Source: Armatimonadota bacterium (GTDB lineage Bacteria > Armatimonadota > Armatimonadia > Armatimonadales > Armatimonadaceae). Taken from it: a stretch of 6,542 nucleotides of DNA. Where the stretch lies: NCBI GenBank assembly GCA_030833025.1, contig JAURHZ010000128.1:1-6542 (forward strand), given 5' to 3'. Below are positions 5,180-6,542 of the stretch, piece after piece. The translations under genes and the position numbers were made by a program. The notes below the pieces were generated by a model. That model did no database searches and had not been told where the DNA came from. It saw only the letters and a program-made list of their open reading frames with translations. Each line of letters starts with the position of its first letter. Positions within the stretch are counted from its first letter, which is position 1.

Positions 5180-6106
5180 ATGCATACAAGGCGACTTTCG
5201 GACATTGATGGGGAATTTGCATGTGGATTGACCAGTGTTAGCACGGAGCATTCATCCAAAAAACTACCTCCACGAAAGATTACAGTCAATAAGTCGTGCC
5301 CAGCCCTGAATGCTTATGTGGCAGGATTGTGCACTATACCAAGTGGCAGTTTCGTGATGGGAGACAGAGCGCATCTTGATGAGTCACCGTTGCACACCGT
5401 TAGGCTTTCGAAATTTCAAATGGGGAAGACTCCCGTAACTGTTGGCATGTGGGAGGAATACGTCAGGATTACGGGGAGATCGATGCCGGAAGAACCGGTA
5501 TCGCCTTTTGCTGGAGGGAATCAAATCAATAAATGGTGGTCAATGAAACGTCACCCGATTGTCTACATCACCTGGGACCAATGCCAGCAGTATGCTGCGT
5601 GGGCAAGCCAAATGTGTGGAATTGTAATGACGCTTCCAACGGAGGCCCAATGGGAATATGCTTGCCGTGGAGGGATGAAACAGACGACATATCCGTGGGG
5701 AAACACATTTAATCCGGCTAAGGTGTGGTGTAGCAAATCGAAGCAAGGTGATCGGATGACTACAGGCGCTGTAGATCGCACTTCGAATATTATGCTTGAC
5801 CATCCATGGCGATTGGTTGACATGGTAGGCAATGTCTGGGAGTGGTGTGTTGATTGGTATGACCCAAGCTGGTATCGGTCCCAGCAGGCTACGGTGACAG
5901 ATTCTGTAAACGTGTCCTCATCTCCAAAGCAAAAGATTACCTTTGTTGATGGTTCCAGTGACAAAGGGGCACTACGTGTTATCCGGGGTGGTTCGTGGAG
6001 TGACATAGATAAGGGATTTTTCAGAAGTGCCTGCCGAATGAGAGATTTCCCTGACAACTTCAGTCATAACTACGGATTTCGTCTGGTCGTTTGCGAAATA
6101 AACTGA
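5180..6106 (+). CDS. Unit C: FGE-sulfatase (SUMF1/PvdO-type) domain protein without signal peptide
   Basis: This is a 308-residue protein. The first 45 residues are polar with no signal or lipobox, so it is predicted to be cytoplasmic. The complete FGE-like domain then begins: IPSGSFVMGD (53-62), DESPLHTV (67-74), FQMGKTPVTVGMW (79-91), HPIVYITWDQCQQYAAW (125-141), TLPTEAQWEYACRGG (151-165), YPWGN (171-175), DMVGNVWEWCVDWYD (214-228), IRGGSWSD (268-275), FFRSACRMRDFPDN (280-293) and YGFRLV (298-303). In the human enzyme, two cysteines in the CYRYRC block carry out catalysis. The matching places here are Lys278 and Ser283, with only a neighbouring Cys285, so it is probably not a formylglycine-generating enzyme. 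It has about 80 residues more than unit B because it keeps the N-terminal strands and a longer loop before RGGSW. The start at 5180 has AGGT eight bases upstream. Function is unknown; ligand binding or a non-haem-iron oxidase role are alternatives. Confidence 0.85.
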   Translation: MHTRRLSDIDGEFACGLTSVSTEHSSKKLPPRKITVNKSCPALNAYVAGLCTIPSGSFVMGDRAHLDESPLHTVRLSKFQMGKTPVTVGMWEEYVRITGRSMPEEPVSPFAGGNQINKWWSMKRHPIVYITWDQCQQYAAWASQMCGIVMTLPTEAQWEYACRGGMKQTTYPWGNTFNPAKVWCSKSKQGDRMTTGAVDRTSNIMLDHPWRLVDMVGNVWEWCVDWYDPSWYRSQQATVTDSVNVSSSPKQKITFVDGSSDKGALRVIRGGSWSDIDKGFFRSACRMRDFPDNFSHNYGFRLVVCEIN

Positions 6107-6242
6107 TGCGGCATGCCTTATTGCGCCCTACATGTGCTGACATTGGTGATCCAATACTTGGCATTTCATTACTCCATCGGGTAGTGCCATGTACGGCCTT
6201 GGGAGGCCAAAGATTCTGCCCGTGTCGAGCCGTCGGTACAGA

Positions 6243-6261
6243 TTGTAACTAAAGGTTACAA
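6243..6261. promoter_or_regulatory. Perfect inverted repeat overlapping the -35 of unit D (operator candidate)
   Basis: TTGTAAC (6243-6249) and GTTACAA (6255-6261) are exact reverse complements separated by TAAAG. The right arm contains the proposed -35 (TTACAA, 6256-6261). This position suits a dimeric regulator that blocks or recruits RNA polymerase. No counterpart is present before A, B or C. Confidence 0.5.
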
Positions 6262-6283
6262 ACTCTCAACATTCGGCTAGAAT
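6256..6283 (+). promoter_or_regulatory. Candidate sigma-70 promoter of unit D
   Basis: TTACAA (6256-6261), 16 bases and TAGAAT (6278-6283) lie about 50 bases before the ATG at 6330. Spacing and -10 equal those of unit B. The 31-base repeat shared with B covers 6270-6300, and GAGG at 6319-6322 provides the ribosome site. Confidence 0.6.
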
Positions 6284-6329
6284 CAACGCTATGCAGTAAA
6301 AATTAAGTTGATTATGTTGAGGTGTTGCT

Positions 6330-6542
6330 ATGAACTCTTCTAGACGTGATTTTCTTCTTCGCACAAGCTTAGTGTCATTAGGTGGCTCTGGTCTTCTTGT
6401 TTCTGCTTGTGGTGGTGGAGGTGGAGGGACCTCATCGTTTCCATCAGCAGGCACTCGATCATTCGAAGGCTCAGTCCAAGCTGGTTTTAGCGTTGCAGAT
6501 CCGCAAACCGGATGCAAACTAACTGTCCCTACTGGTGCGATG
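6330..6542 (+). CDS. Unit D: Tat-exported lipoprotein, 5' part only
   Basis: The first 71 codons are visible and the frame is still open at the right edge. Residues 1-27 are nearly the same as in unit B: MNSSRRDFLLRT, hydrophobic core, LLVSAC with lipobox Cys27, then a Gly-rich run. Most differences from B in this part of the DNA are synonymous, so the signal peptide has been kept by selection since the two copies separated. The mature part (TRSFEGSVQAGFSV, then DPQTGCKLTVPTGAM) does not resemble the start of A or B: the YKxEM...GQFKMGRTEV block is absent at the expected place. It may carry another domain, or an FGE-like domain further downstream; this cannot be judged here. The GAGG ribosome site, seven bases before the ATG, is the same as in A. 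Confidence 0.8.
   Translation, partial: MNSSRRDFLLRTSLVSLGGSGLLVSACGGGGGGTSSFPSAGTRSFEGSVQAGFSVADPQTGCKLTVPTGAM

Noticed and set aside
4795..5289. Minus-strand frame of 164 codons across the B-C interval
   Set aside because: It overlaps the end of B and the start of C and has no recognisable motif; it is a shadow of the FGE frame.
3341..6330. Integron cassette array
   Set aside because: Each unit has its own promoter, and no attC-like imperfect palindromes with conserved ends were seen between genes.
6266..6517. Minus-strand 83-codon frame opposite the start of unit D
   Set aside because: The plus strand there has a promoter, ribosome site and Tat lipoprotein signal; the prolines mirror the Gly codons.

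Overview
The window looks like a mobile, accessory part of a Gram-negative genome, most probably a proteobacterium. The reasons are an RraB-family gene, an LprI-family gene, twin-arginine lipoprotein signals with good Shine-Dalgarno sites, and an island-type attachment site in a tRNA gene. The species cannot be told from the sequence. The tRNA fragment does not encode CCA.

Left block (1 to about 1830, visibly GC-rich): the start of an LprI-family gene runs off the left edge on the minus strand. An RraB-family gene follows on the plus strand, and a 382-residue putative glycoside hydrolase lies on the minus strand. The last two converge and overlap by their stop codons. Neither the LprI-family gene nor the hydrolase has a visible signal peptide, although both families are often secreted.

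Junction (about 1836-2135): the 3' half of a tRNA-Lys(CTT) gene lies on the minus strand. It breaks off exactly at the anticodon loop and is followed by a strong intrinsic terminator. Five copies of the octamer TTGCGGTA lie around it, two on the terminator side and three on the other side. This is the layout of a tyrosine-integrase attP, or of a junction between two islands placed in tandem in one tRNA gene. No integrase gene is in the window.

Right block (about 2140-6542, visibly lower GC): first comes a reading frame of about 300 codons broken by two in-frame stops. It carries a duplicated module ending in YPDxYExC. Four related units (A-D, left to right) follow, all on the plus strand. Units A and B are lipoproteins with an FGE-sulfatase (formylglycine-generating-enzyme-like, C-type-lectin-fold) domain; A is interrupted by one in-frame TGA. 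Unit C is a longer FGE-like protein without a signal peptide. Unit D has almost the same Tat-lipoprotein start as B but a different mature region, and it runs off the right edge. All four units share pieces of one leader: a TTGCAG-like -35, a TAGAAT -10 (clear in B and D), a GAGGTGT ribosome-binding region, and lipobox cysteine 27 in A, B and D.

Taken together, the right block looks like an array of surface-lipoprotein paralogues made by copying one promoter-plus-signal-peptide cassette. Some copies have decayed. The FGE/C-type-lectin fold is also the usual scaffold of diversity-generating retroelement targets. No reverse transcriptase or template repeat is visible here, so that link is only a hypothesis.
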